Source: Zavarzinella formosa DSM 19928 (GTDB taxonomy: Bacteria > Planctomycetota > Planctomycetia > Gemmatales > Gemmataceae). From it: DNA of 36,008 bases. The DNA lies in assembly GCF_000255705.1 (NCBI RefSeq), contig NZ_JH636447.1, forward strand, positions 170,214 through 206,221, given 5' to 3'. The position numbers and the translations under genes were made by a program. Below are positions 15,827 to 23,090 of the stretch, in pieces (the stretch's first letter is position 1; each line of letters opens with the position of its first letter). Below the pieces are notes generated by a model. The model did no database searches and was not told where the DNA came from. It saw only the letters and a list, made by a program, of their open reading frames with translations.

Positions 15827-16507
15827 GTCTGCGAGCGTGAGCAGATGGGCCACCAACCCCTCGAACTTTTGGCGATCATGGTCCGGCGCTCCGCTGAGTT
15901 GCGCCCGGTAGGCGGCGACCAACTGCTCCCATCGCGGATCGCCGGCGAGGCGGGCCACCGCCACTCCCGTCATCGCCCGATAAGGCTGGTTGCTCGCGTC
16001 GAACGCGCGGCGGTCAGGCGGCCACGTTGGTTGCATGACCCGCTCGGCCCCGTCCGGGTTCAGCCCGCGATTGAGCGCGGCCACGTCCCGGTATTCATCG
16101 AAGAACGGGACGACCCGCTCCCGGACCAGCGTCGCAACGCCCGGCAGCACGGCCGCAAGCTCCGACTCTGACGACGCCCGGAACTCAACTTTCCCTCGCT
16201 CCGCCGGGAGTCTGAGGAACTCCAGTTGGGTGAGCGACGTTGTGGTGATCCCGTGGTATTGAGGCGGAGACCCGGAGTGCTGGTTCGTAATCGCCTGGAC
16301 CGCGTCGAGCCGGACAGTCATGGTGAGGGAGAACGCAAACAGCGGGTTGTGGTTCCAGAGGGCGACCCCGAGCATCTGCCGGCCGCCGTCAATCAACCGG
16401 ACGAAACTCCCGTCCTTCTTGACGTACCGAAACCCGGCCGGGGCTGTATCCGACTTCAGCCCGCTGACAATCAGCCGCTCCGCCTCGGTTTTGCCCCAAT
16501 TCGCCAC
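15788..16507 (-). CDS. Cassette-borne unknown protein
   Basis: The product is 239 residues from a GTG at 16507 with GGAGG nine bases upstream. It begins ANWGKTEAERLIVSGLK, then GFRYVKKDGSFVRLIDGG and LWNHNPLFAFSLTMTVRLDA, which reads like a small alpha/beta domain that may resemble DUF4304-type proteins. A mostly helical C-terminal half follows. No export signal. The stop lies inside the following attC-like site, and the final residues AEPDAAPDPADM are encoded by the site, closely matching the tail of the gene ending at 17967. Confidence 0.75.
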   Translation of the reverse strand: MANWGKTEAERLIVSGLKSDTAPAGFRYVKKDGSFVRLIDGGRQMLGVALWNHNPLFAFSLTMTVRLDAVQAITNQHSGSPPQYHGITTTSLTQLEFLRLPAERGKVEFRASSESELAAVLPGVATLVRERVVPFFDEYRDVAALNRGLNPDGAERVMQPTWPPDRRAFDASNQPYRAMTGVAVARLAGDPRWEQLVAAYRAQLSGAPDHDRQKFEGLVAHLLTLADAEPDAAPDPADM

Positions 16508-16524
16508 TGGCGTAACCCTCCGTC

Positions 16525-16617
16525 GTCGAACGCCCAAACTCAGCGGCCGGAGCGCGGCGGCTCAAACCCATGTTACGATGGCTGAGGCCCCCGGTCATCT
16601 GTGGCGCCTTGTTCGGC
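16525..16617 (-). repeat. attC-like site (93 bp)
   Basis: Cores are GTCGAAC (16525-16531) and GTTCGGC (16611-16617). Inner arms ACTCAGCGGCCGG and CCGGTCATCT pair imperfectly with unpaired bases on one side, as in attC hairpins. It ends seven bases before the next gene's stop codon. Confidence 0.82.
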
Positions 16618-16623
16618 TTGCCT

Positions 16624-16977
16624 TTATGCGTGCGGGCGGACATCCCCGTCATCAAACGGGGCGACGCCGAGGTTACCCAGTTGCCGGAACAGGCATAGCA
16701 GCCCATACACCGGCCACGTCGTTTCTGGCGGGCACGTGCCCTTGCAACTGTGACTCTGGTGCCACCCGTTAATCAGCGAGCCGTGGCCCTGGTCGCGGAT
16801 CTCGGCGTAGAGCTGGCGGAGCGGCTCGATCTCTGCCGCCGACAGTCGTTCTGCGTACAGCATGTGCCGGCCGAGTGTGGGGTCGTACTCGGCGACCCGC
16901 GCGTCCGTGCCGTGCCGCTCGGCGAGCGGGATGATGTAGTGCAACTCGCTCGGCAGGTGGTCAGGTGAAATCGGCAT
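16624..16977 (-). CDS. Cassette-borne unknown protein
   Basis: The product is 117 residues from the ATG at 16977, with GGGGGA upstream. It reads MPISPDHLPSELHYIIPLAE, then SAAEIEPLRQLYAEI and NGWHQSHSCKGTCPPET, with two cysteines in CKGTC. It is soluble with no signal peptide or TM helix. No family recognised. It sits alone between two attC-like sites, the standard single-gene cassette layout. Confidence 0.72.
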   Translation of the reverse strand: MPISPDHLPSELHYIIPLAERHGTDARVAEYDPTLGRHMLYAERLSAAEIEPLRQLYAEIRDQGHGSLINGWHQSHSCKGTCPPETTWPVYGLLCLFRQLGNLGVAPFDDGDVRPHA

Positions 16978-16998
16978 ACGTCCCCCATGCCCTCTCTT

Positions 16999-17086
16999 GC
17001 CGAACGCCCGAGTCAGTTGCCGGGCCTTCTACGACAGAGCATATTCCGAGACAGGAAGCCCGGTCAGGCGCTGTGATTTGTTCAGC
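16999..17086 (-). repeat. attC-like site (88 bp)
   Basis: Cores are GCCGAAC (16999-17005) and GTTCAGC (17080-17086). Arms CCGGGCCTTC and GGAAGCCCGG pair perfectly over ten bases. The upstream gene's stop lies within the proximal core. Confidence 0.78.
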
Positions 17087-17384
17087 CTGCCTCCGCCTGT
17101 CGGGCGAGGGCCTGCCGCCGCTCTCTGAAGCAGAAGCCGCACATCACGGGCAGGCGGTCCATGATCTTGCATGATTCGAAGTCGAACGGGATGCGGCGGT
17201 CAACGGCCGACAGTTCGGCCGCTTCCTCCGGGGTGACGTTGAGGCGGAAGAACGCTTCCTCGTCGGCCGAGTCCTTGAGTTCGATGATGACGATGTCCGG
17301 GACAGCGCCGTCCTCTCGCTGTTCCAGCAACGCCGGCGAGTAGGCGCACACGCCGGCAAACCCGTGGATGGCGCATTGCATCAT
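17082..17384 (-). CDS. Cassette-borne unknown small protein with CxxC
   Basis: The product is 100 residues. Tandem ATG codons (MMQCAIHGF) start 17 bases after the preceding site; upstream in-frame sequence belongs to the neighbouring cassette in another frame. The middle is strand-like and acidic (PDIVIIELKDSADEEAFFRL, TPEEAAELSAVDRRIPFDF) and the end carries MCGFCFRERR, a possible half metal site. No export signal. The last residues (QAEAG) overlap the following attC-like core. Family not recognised. Confidence 0.72.
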   Translation of the reverse strand: MMQCAIHGFAGVCAYSPALLEQREDGAVPDIVIIELKDSADEEAFFRLNVTPEEAAELSAVDRRIPFDFESCKIMDRLPVMCGFCFRERRQALARQAEAG

Positions 17385-17400
17385 CGCCACACTCTCTCTC

Positions 17401-17492
17401 GCCGAACGACCAAACTCAACGGCCCCGCCACGGCCGACTGGACACACAGACAAGACACTTGAGGCGGGGTCCGCCGCGGCGCATTGCTCGGC
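17401..17492 (-). repeat. attC-like site (92 bp)
   Basis: Cores are GCCGAAC (17401-17407) and GCTCGGC (17486-17492). Arms CGGCCCCGCC and GGCGGGGTCCG pair. It ends eight bases before the next gene's stop. Confidence 0.8.
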
Positions 17493-17499
17493 GTCTGCG

Positions 17500-17901
17500 T
17501 TACCCCAAGTCAAAGGTGCTAAACCCGCCGTCGGCCAGCACGTTCTGTACTCGCCGGAACATGGTCTGCCCGTAGGCCGTCTCGGGCGGCTCGTCAGGCA
17601 TGAACACCGTGATCGGCGGGGTGGTGAAGAACCGGAAGAGCCGCCCGGCCGGCGGGTGAAACCAGTCCCGGTCCGCCACCATCGGCCAGCCTCGCACCCG
17701 GAAGCCCCGCCGGGCCAGCGGGCGGTACAGCCAGCCAAGCCAGTGATGCCAACGGGCGATGTCGCGGAACCGGATGACGACCCATTTGTCCCCGGACAGC
17801 AGTTCCAGCCGGTCCGGGAACACGGCCGCCTCGGCCACCCCCGGCAGCCCCTCGACGGCGCTCGGCACAAATCGCAAGCCGTTTTCCGTGGCCGTCGCCA
17901 T
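17500..17901 (-). CDS. Cassette-borne unknown protein
   Basis: The product is 133 residues from the ATG at 17901 (MATATENGLRFVPSAVEGLP), with GGGAGA upstream. It is strand-rich: EAAVFPDRLELLSGDKWVVI, RDIARWHHWLGWLYRP, then FRFFTTPPITVFMPDEPPET. A PH-like or small beta fold is possible, but no family is recognised. No signal peptide or TM helix. It is a lone gene between two attC-like sites. Confidence 0.75.
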   Translation of the reverse strand: MATATENGLRFVPSAVEGLPGVAEAAVFPDRLELLSGDKWVVIRFRDIARWHHWLGWLYRPLARRGFRVRGWPMVADRDWFHPPAGRLFRFFTTPPITVFMPDEPPETAYGQTMFRRVQNVLADGGFSTFDLG

Positions 17902-17918
17902 CCGCTTCTCCCTATTCC

Positions 17919-18005
17919 GCCGAACAACCAGTTCACCGGCCCGGCGGGCGACACATCGCGGAAAACCTACTTGCCCGTCGGGTCCGGCGCAACGTTGGGT
18001 TCGGC
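17919..18005 (-). repeat. attC-like site (87 bp)
   Basis: Cores are GCCGAAC (17919-17925) and GTTCGGC (17999-18005). Arms CCGGCCCGGCGGGC and GCCCGTCGGGTCCGG pair imperfectly. The next gene ends inside it at 17967. Confidence 0.82.
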
Positions 18006-18437
18006 CGGCCTGGGCCACTGTGGTTCGTCGTTCTCGTCGTACATGACACCAAGGTTGACCGACTCCGCCCGCCCGAACCGGACCGAGAGTTCGACCCAGT
18101 TCCGAGGGTAGAAGTACGTCTCCAGTGACCCGAGCGTCTCATGCTCGGGGGCCTCCCCCAACCCGGCCGTCACCCGTCGGATGACCGCCGTGACCGGCTC
18201 ACCCAGCACACGCTCGCCGAACAGGGTGGCATCCGGGTGGCGGACCTCGGCCCACCCGAACCGGTGGCCGTTCTCCGGTTCGATGGCGAATTCGACCCGC
18301 AGCTCGAAGTACTGAAGCCGTTCGACCCCGGCATCCGTCTGGTATCGCTTGTCGGGCGTTCCCAATTCGCGGACCAAGTCCGGCTCCGTAAGCCCGAAGC
18401 GGAACCGGCCGACGCCTTCTCCGGGATGAATCTCCAC
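17967..18437 (-). CDS. Cassette-borne unknown protein
   Basis: The product is 156 residues from a GTG at 18437 with GGAGG eight bases upstream; the longer frame would read through the preceding site. It opens EIHPGEGVGRFRFGLTEPDL, then VRELGTPDKRYQTDAGVERL and LQYFELRVEFAIEP. This has the look of a domain that begins with a G-x-F-x-x-G-x-T/S segment and LG-x-P, loosely like SmpA/OmlA modules but without a signal peptide. The last twelve residues (AEPNVAPDPTGK) are encoded by the attC-like site. Function unknown. Confidence 0.75.
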   Translation of the reverse strand: MEIHPGEGVGRFRFGLTEPDLVRELGTPDKRYQTDAGVERLQYFELRVEFAIEPENGHRFGWAEVRHPDATLFGERVLGEPVTAVIRRVTAGLGEAPEHETLGSLETYFYPRNWVELSVRFGRAESVNLGVMYDENDEPQWPRPAEPNVAPDPTGK

Positions 18438-18453
18438 CTCTGCGTCCTCCGGA

Positions 18454-18542
18454 ATCGAACGATCAAACTCAACCGCCCGCCCCAATGACTGCAACCAAGT
18501 CACGATACCTGAGAGCGGGTCCGCCGCGACGCTTGGTTCGGC
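18454..18542 (-). repeat. attC-like site (89 bp)
   Basis: Cores are ATCGAAC (18454-18460) and GTTCGGC (18536-18542). The inner arm GAGCGGGTCCGCCGCGACGC parallels the site at 17401-17492. Confidence 0.78.
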
Positions 18543-18560
18543 TTCTTCTGCCTCGCCCCC

Positions 18561-18899
18561 TCAGTTCATCAAGAGCATGTCGAAGGAAACTACCCGCCCG
18601 GCCCGGACCACCGCGAATCCCATCTCCCCGCACAGATTCCGCCAGTCTTCTGGTTCGCTATCGTAGTGCCACAACTCGTCACCCGGCTGCATCTCGGCCG
18701 CCAACTCGCGGATGGCCCGGGCACTCGGCCCGTCGCCGGGCAACCAGGCAGGTCGTTTGGCCGGGACACCGCCACCCTTGCGTTTCTTTGGTTTGGGCGG
18801 GTGGTCGAAGGGAGCCACCATCTCAATGGCTTCCTCGACGGTGACACGCCGCTTGAGCATCCGCTCGACACTGGCAAGCCGCGCGAGTGGCATGTCCAT
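18561..18899 (-). CDS. Cassette-borne small protein, paralogue of the 15412-15711 product
   Basis: The product is 112 residues from the ATG at 18899, with GGGAGGG five bases upstream. It has an N-terminal segment RRVTVEEAIEMVAPF, a Lys/Pro-rich linker (PPKPKKRKGG), and the shared core EMQPGDELWHYDSEPEDWRN, then GEMGFAVVRAG. The core matches the gene about 2.9 kb away in the same array, so one cassette family is represented twice with diverged sequence. Soluble; no known domain recognised. Confidence 0.75.
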   Translation of the reverse strand: MDMPLARLASVERMLKRRVTVEEAIEMVAPFDHPPKPKKRKGGGVPAKRPAWLPGDGPSARAIRELAAEMQPGDELWHYDSEPEDWRNLCGEMGFAVVRAGRVVSFDMLLMN

Positions 18900-18929
18900 C
18901 GGACCCTCCCAGATCGCGGATGTCTTCTT

Positions 18930-18990
18930 GCCGAACAAGTAGTGGCCGGAAAAAATTCTGTCTCATTCCGGTGGCTTAAGCGAGTTCAGC
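18930..18990 (-). repeat. Short attC-like site (61 bp)
   Basis: Cores are GCCGAAC (18930-18936) and GTTCAGC (18984-18990). Arms TGGCCGGAA and TTCCGGTGGC pair. Its loop is AT-rich, unlike its neighbours. Confidence 0.68.
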
Positions 18991-19056
18991 CATGCCGGCC
19001 GGCCAAACGCCGGTTGTCAAACAATTCCCGCAAGCATCGACCGCCGGGCGGATCGC

Positions 19057-19848
19057 TCAATTCTTGATCGTGATGGTTTTTGACTTGTCCGGTTCGACTT
19101 CCACCTGTCCGCGATACCATTCCTTGTCCAGTGGTTTCTTTGTGAAGACCCGAATTGTCCGCGTTCCGACCTCGGCGCGCAGTTCCACATTCTTGGAGCC
19201 GACCGGCCACGTTTTGCGATTGTCGCCATCGACATCTGCGTAGGCTTCCACCCCTGGCAGGATCGCGGTCTTCATCTGCAAAATGACCGTGCCGGTGGTG
19301 ATCAGATTCACCGTCTGGAAGGTCTTGCCGTTCTTGTTGTCCTTGACCTGCACCTTCTGGGTGACGGCCACGACCCCGTTCTTCTTGAACTGGAGTTCAT
19401 GCTCCCCGACCGAAACGGTGTATTCGATGCCGTCGTCCAGCTCGAACGCATACTGGCTCGTCTTCTTGAGGCGACCGTCGAGATACCACTCCAATCCGTT
19501 CGCGGGCTTGAAGCCTTCGGGATCGAGACGGCTAAATTTGACGACGAGGGTGCCTTGAGGTTCTCCCCCGCCGCGGCTTTTTAGGGGATCGTCCTTGTCC
19601 GGTTGCTTGTCCGGCTGTTTGTCCGGTTGCTTGTCTGGCGGCTTGTTCGCCGCGGTTGTTCCCTTTGAGCGGTCCACCTTGCATCCGCCGAACATGACAA
19701 CGGGCATGACGCAACACGGAAGGGCCAACGTGAGAACGCAAAGTCCGACCACCATCTGCCACGTCCATGGGGTGGCCGTCCTCTTGCGTTCTTCCTCTTC
19801 TTTTCGCCACCAGTTTGCTTCGCCACCCGGAGAATCCCTGTCAGGCAT
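19057..19848 (-). CDS. Membrane-anchored protein with PEGA-like beta domains
   Basis: The product is 263 residues from the ATG at 19848 with GGAGG seven bases upstream. A short basic cytoplasmic N-terminus precedes one TM helix (about 30-55, MVVGLCVLTLALPCCVMPVV). Next is a Lys/Asp/Pro linker with four PDKQ-type repeats, then two strand-rich units (EGFKPANGLEWYLDGRLKKT onwards, and LPGVEAYADVDGDNRKTWPV onwards). The second unit ends RTIRVFTKKPLDKEWYRGQV, then EPDKSKTITIKN. This resembles the planctomycete TIGR03000/PEGA-like pattern of displayed surface domains, but that is a style match, not a firm hit. It is larger than typical cassette genes. Confidence 0.75.
   Translation of the reverse strand: MPDRDSPGGEANWWRKEEEERKRTATPWTWQMVVGLCVLTLALPCCVMPVVMFGGCKVDRSKGTTAANKPPDKQPDKQPDKQPDKDDPLKSRGGGEPQGTLVVKFSRLDPEGFKPANGLEWYLDGRLKKTSQYAFELDDGIEYTVSVGEHELQFKKNGVVAVTQKVQVKDNKNGKTFQTVNLITTGTVILQMKTAILPGVEAYADVDGDNRKTWPVGSKNVELRAEVGTRTIRVFTKKPLDKEWYRGQVEVEPDKSKTITIKN
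19593..19640 (-). repeat. In-gene 12-bp tandem repeat (PDKQ units)
   Basis: Four near-identical 12-base units of the type TTGTCCGGTTGC (on +) encode the PDKQ linker. They are a likely site of unit-number variation. Confidence 0.8.
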
Positions 19849-19863
19849 CCTCAATCCTCCTTT

Positions 19864-19957
19864 GCCAAACGCCAAGGTCCGGCAGCCCCGCCGCCGGAAT
19901 GACCACGCCCATATGGAACTATCACGCGGCAGGGTCTGCCGCAGTGCCTTGTTCGAC
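19864..19957 (-). repeat. attC-like site (94 bp)
   Basis: Cores are GCCAAAC (19864-19870) and GTTCGAC (19951-19957). Arms GGCAGCCCCGCCGCC and GGCAGGGTCTGCC pair only partly. The next gene ends inside it. Confidence 0.7.
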
Positions 19958-20383
19958 CTGACCGCCTCTGCCGAGACCCAACCACGCCCGCATCACATCC
20001 GCCCCGGTCTCGTCGAGCAGGTACGCATACCCCGACCGGCGGGCGGCGGCGGCAACAAGTTCGGCGGCCCTCGTCTCGCGACCTGCCATCGGGGGAAGAT
20101 TCACGGCGACGACGCGAGCCAGATCGTCCAAAGACCTCGCGGCATCGAGTTCGTTGTCCGGGATGACCCGCCCGGCCTCTTCTTCCAGTTCAAAGGCCAC
20201 GACGATCGGAGCGATCTCGCGTCGGAATCGAGCCTCTTCCGCGAGCATCCACTCCCCTTTCGCGGTAAGCGAAGCTCCGCAACCGGGGCAGGCCGCCCGG
20301 AGAGAGCGGAGGGCGGCGACAGAGATCGGGAACCGACCGTCGCACGCGGGGCAGATGATCGTCATCGGGTCAGCCCATTTCAT
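19922..20383 (-). CDS. Cassette-borne zinc-ribbon protein
   Basis: The product is 153 residues from the ATG at 20383, with GGAGG nine bases upstream. A four-cysteine zinc ribbon opens the protein: C11-P-A-C14, then C32-P-G-C35. A helical region follows (EWMLAEEARFRREIAPIVVA, SLDDLARVVAVNLPPMAGRE), then a strand-helix end RRSGYAYLLDETGADVMRAW. No signal or TM helix. It may bind nucleic acid or act as a metal-dependent adaptor, but no family is recognised. The tail QVEQGTAADPAA is read from the attC-like site. Confidence 0.75.
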   Translation of the reverse strand: MKWADPMTIICPACDGRFPISVAALRSLRAACPGCGASLTAKGEWMLAEEARFRREIAPIVVAFELEEEAGRVIPDNELDAARSLDDLARVVAVNLPPMAGRETRAAELVAAAARRSGYAYLLDETGADVMRAWLGLGRGGQVEQGTAADPAA

Positions 20384-20401
20384 CCCCAAATTCCTCCGCT
20401 G

Positions 20402-20493
20402 ACCGAACGACTAAGCCCGGCAGCCCCGCTGAAAACAATCACGCCCATTCGGCATGGCGCCATCTTCGATTCCAGCAAGCCGCTTTACTCGGC
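20402..20493 (-). repeat. attC-like site (92 bp)
   Basis: Cores are ACCGAAC (20402-20408) and ACTCGGC (20487-20493). The upstream gene's TAA stop is formed within the second core. Confidence 0.68.
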
Positions 20494-20949
20494 GGGAATC
20501 CACTGCTTTACGACACGAACCTCGTCCGGCGGGGCGGGCCAAAGGACCACGTGATAGCGGTCACCTGCGTCCTGGTCTGTGATGGTGGCGAACCCATCCG
20601 CCAGAGAGCGGACACGATACCATCCGGGCTCGACGGCGAACTCGGCCACGGGTCCGCCGATGCACTCGTGGACCTGAAGCCGGCCGGTCGGCAGATGCAG
20701 GCTGGCCTCCGCCACGTGGTCCCACGCCGTCGAATCGAACCCCGGATCGGCGTCGTGGACTTCCACCTCGACAGGCACCGTGGTATTCCGCTCGGGTTGA
20801 ATGACGACCACGTGCGGCCCGGTCTTGATTCGTCGCCGCACATCCTCGTCAGTGTAGTCCTCCGGGGCTTGATTCGTCATGCCCCGGTCCCACAGATAGA
20901 ATTGGTGATAGTCGGCGAATACGTCGAATGCCCGGTGTTGCAATCGCAT
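20485..20949 (-). CDS. Cassette-borne ComJ (Nin)-like protein
   Basis: The product is 154 residues from the ATG at 20949. The opening FDVFADYHQFYLWDRG, a TDEDVRRRI helix, and PHVVVIQPERNTTVPVEVEV give the same order as Bacillus ComJ (YHQF, then WTDE, then an AQRN-type segment). ComJ proteins are about 130 residues and inhibit the NucA nuclease. The rest, EFAVEPGWYRVRSL then DRYHVVLWPAPP, matches the family's GxY strand and end. No nuclease partner lies next to it, so a solo role as inhibitor or immunity-type protein is only inferred. Confidence 0.65.
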   Translation of the reverse strand: MRLQHRAFDVFADYHQFYLWDRGMTNQAPEDYTDEDVRRRIKTGPHVVVIQPERNTTVPVEVEVHDADPGFDSTAWDHVAEASLHLPTGRLQVHECIGGPVAEFAVEPGWYRVRSLADGFATITDQDAGDRYHVVLWPAPPDEVRVVKQWIPAE

Positions 20950-20987
20950 GTCGCCCCCATTGACGAACATCGGCTTCCGTCCGTCCC

Positions 20988-21054
20988 CCGGCAACCTAAC
21001 CCCCCCCGCCCCCCTTCCCTAAAAAGGAAGGGGGGCGGGGGGTTAGGTTACCGG
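20988..21054. repeat. Long GC-only hairpin of the PSLKGKGGG repeat type
   Basis: A near-perfect inverted repeat joins ACCTAACCCCCCCCGCCC and its complement around a CTAAAAA centre. The left arm has two extra C. Arms are about 30 bases. This is a known kind of dispersed intergenic repeat in several phyla. It may also stop transcription from the gene at 21129-21686. Confidence 0.85.
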
Positions 21055-21128
21055 AAAAAGAAGCGATCCTTTTACTGATGACTCTGCGCTATCTCGCTGA
21101 CGATGTGCAAGCCCCTCGTGTTGCACGA

Positions 21129-21686
21129 TTACGGTCGCTCATGAAGGATGACCAGGGAAGTTGAAAAATAGAATTCGGTATCCGCCCAATAAATCAGCCT
21201 GTCGCTTGGCAATTTCCGAGGGAGGCCGTGGAAACTTCCAACCTCGTAGACGGACAGTTTCACGGTCTTCCCAACATAGCCTTCTTCAAGTTTCAGAATC
21301 TCCTCGCCGGTCAGGCTTCCTGTCTTTTTGCCTGTCTTCAATTCATGCAGTTCAAAGTTGCCGCGAGCCAGTTTGACCGTCATTCCCGGTCCTATGTCGA
21401 ATCGGAGAATCGCCGGGGTGGCCAGCTTTTTGCCGGCCACATGCGTGACGGACAAAAGATAGGCGCCGTCGTATTGCTTTTGACGAAGTTCCCTGCCGGC
21501 AATGATCTTCGCTTCGATCTCGGCGCATGTTCCGAGCGGGAGGCCAAGCTGCCCGATCACCGGCCGCTCGTTTAGTTCGGCCACCGACAGAGGCGCCTTC
21601 TTGGCCGGCGGATCATCCGCGCATAACTTCGCCAGAAAAAGGCAGAACAGCGCTCCCAGCAACGCGCAGACACCAGAACGGGCCAT
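21129..21686 (-). CDS. Secreted protein of unknown function
   Basis: The product is 185 residues from the ATG at 21686 with AGGAG seven bases upstream. The signal peptide is MARSGVCALLGALFCLFLAK with processing near CADDPP. The mature part is strand-rich, with LGTCAEIEAKIIAGRELRQK and an OB-like pattern GAYLLSVTHVAGKKLATPAI, then GMTVKLARGNFELHELKTGK and VGKTVKLSVYEVGSF. It is probably periplasmic. No family recognised. A cassette-type site lies upstream, but none is seen between it and the hairpin downstream. Confidence 0.78.
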   Translation of the reverse strand: MARSGVCALLGALFCLFLAKLCADDPPAKKAPLSVAELNERPVIGQLGLPLGTCAEIEAKIIAGRELRQKQYDGAYLLSVTHVAGKKLATPAILRFDIGPGMTVKLARGNFELHELKTGKKTGSLTGEEILKLEEGYVGKTVKLSVYEVGSFHGLPRKLPSDRLIYWADTEFYFSTSLVILHERP

Positions 21687-21718
21687 GTTCGGACTCCTTT
21701 GATCAGACACAGATTACA

Positions 21719-21794
21719 AGCGAACGACCATGCCCGCCGGCTCGGGGCGAGGCGAACGACCACGTCAAAAGCTCATCATGTCGCTTGGTTCGGC
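21719..21794 (-). repeat. attC-like site (76 bp)
   Basis: Cores are AGCGAAC (21719-21725) and GTTCGGC (21788-21794), with TCGCTTG before the second core. Internal pairing is weaker than in most sites. Confidence 0.62.
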
Positions 21795-21847
21795 CGCTTG
21801 CTCAAATAGCCCATGTGCCGAACCCCTCGAAGGAGTACGGGCCAAGC

Positions 21848-22387
21848 CTACTTCTTCAGTTTGCCCAGGAGTTCGAGCGCCTCTTTCAAATGCTCGTTGC
21901 CGGCAGTGATCGAGTTTTTCGCGTAGGTCTTCAGCTTCGCGTCCGAGCCGTTTTTGACCTCGTTCTCGAACAGCGTGGCGTCGTGGTGAATTTCGCTCAA
22001 CCACTTGAGAAAAGCGATATCCAGTTCGGTTCCCTTGAGTTTGGACAGTTTGTCGAGCATCTCCTTGCTGCCCTTGCCCCCGTCGGCATCGACCGCGATG
22101 TTGAGCCGTTTGGCGTGCCCGCTCGCGATTGTGACAGACTCCTTGTGCTGTTTCAAAACTCGCCCGGCAAAGTCCTTGATCTTTTCATCGGATGTGTTCT
22201 TCACCTCGTGCTCGATGATCTTGATCGACGCGGCGATGGCGGGCACGACTTTGGTCAGGAATTCCGCGTCGGTCTTTTCCTGAGCCCGAACCGCTGTCGC
22301 GGATGACAGTGTGAGCGCCAGCGCCGTCAGCGCAACGGTGATGATCCTGGCGCCGCGGGTCGGCGCGGTCTGACTGGGCAATAACAT
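21848..22387 (-). CDS. DUF4142 (ferritin-like, exported) protein
   Basis: The product is 179 residues with GGAGG five bases before the ATG. A signal peptide (about 1-35, ending AVRAQE) is followed by the typical DUF4142 four-helix layout: DAEFLTKVVPAIAASIKIIE, then IKDFAGRVLKQHKESVTIAS, then ELDIAFLKWLSEIHHDATLF, and a last helix AGNEHLKEALELL. The histidines in QHKE, IHHD and NEHL match those conserved in the family. The family is periplasmic and of unknown function, often tied to stress. Its presence in the array is unusual only for its size. Confidence 0.9.
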   Translation of the reverse strand: MLLPSQTAPTRGARIITVALTALALTLSSATAVRAQEKTDAEFLTKVVPAIAASIKIIEHEVKNTSDEKIKDFAGRVLKQHKESVTIASGHAKRLNIAVDADGGKGSKEMLDKLSKLKGTELDIAFLKWLSEIHHDATLFENEVKNGSDAKLKTYAKNSITAGNEHLKEALELLGKLKK

Positions 22388-22569
22388 CGGTTCCTCCGTA
22401 AGTTGAATGCGCGGCGAGATTAATCCTGCCGCCGGACAACGATCAGGCCGGTTCCGTTCGATCTCATGTCACTGCTCGGAGGCTGGTCTGCTTCGGTTGT
22501 CGCAACGGCCGAACAGCTGTCAGCGTAACGGCCGCCTCATCGCCTGTCAAAGACCAACTTGGTTGCCGG

Positions 22570-22998
22570 TCAGCACATGAAGATTTCGATGTAGGCATCT
22601 TTCCTGGCGGCCAGCCGATAGATGCCTTTCAAGTCGTCGAAGCGCGCCTGTAGTTCCCGGACCCAGCCGTCATGATACTCTTGCAGTTTGGCAGTTCGTT
22701 CCTTCTTGTCGGCCTCGATGGCGGCCAGCCATTGCTTTTTGGTCACGGCGGTGAGTGCCTTGCTGATTCGCTTGACCAGCGCGGGAGGCACAAGGCCGTG
22801 AACACAGTCGTCATCATCGTCCAACAGGGAACGGGTGCCGCGAAGGGTGAGCTTCAGCGGCGATCCCAAGGTGTCAAGCGCTTCTTGCAGGCGGCTCCAA
22901 GCCTTGTCCAGATCTACTTCGGCGATGCCCGTGGAAAAAAATTGCCTCTGACGGATGTCGCCTCTGGCAACGGCCGTGACGGTTGCGGTCAGACCCAT
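22570..22998 (-). CDS. DUF1877-like protein
   Basis: The product is 142 residues. It begins MGLTATVTAVARGDIRQ and has the family's central AEVDLDKAWSRLQEALDTLG, where DLDKAW is the hallmark segment. The helical part RISKALTAVTKKQWLAAIEA and the closing DLKGIYRLAARKDAYIEIFM fit the usual end of the family. DUF1877 proteins (YfbM type) are small, soluble and of unknown function, often found in immunity-type or cassette settings. A degenerate cassette-type site precedes it. Confidence 0.75.
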   Translation of the reverse strand: MGLTATVTAVARGDIRQRQFFSTGIAEVDLDKAWSRLQEALDTLGSPLKLTLRGTRSLLDDDDDCVHGLVPPALVKRISKALTAVTKKQWLAAIEADKKERTAKLQEYHDGWVRELQARFDDLKGIYRLAARKDAYIEIFMC

Positions 22999-23022
22999 GT
23001 TTCACCAAAGCGGAACCAAGCG

Positions 23023-23084
23023 GGCGAACAGATGCGATCTTTTTTAAGAAACGTCCAACCGCCGTGGGCGACGCCGGGTTCGGT
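23023..23084 (-). repeat. Possible degenerate attC-like site
   Basis: Cores would be GGCGAAC (23023-23029) and GTTCGGT (23078-23084). The GACGCCGG segment before the second core matches the sites at 15730 and 17919, but pairing is poor. Confidence 0.4.
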
Positions 23085-23090
23085 TGCGAT

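Noticed and set aside
22508-22566. Possible attC-like site after the DUF1877-like gene
   Set aside because: A GCCGAAC core is present, but the arms do not pair and the second core (GTTGCCG) is poor.
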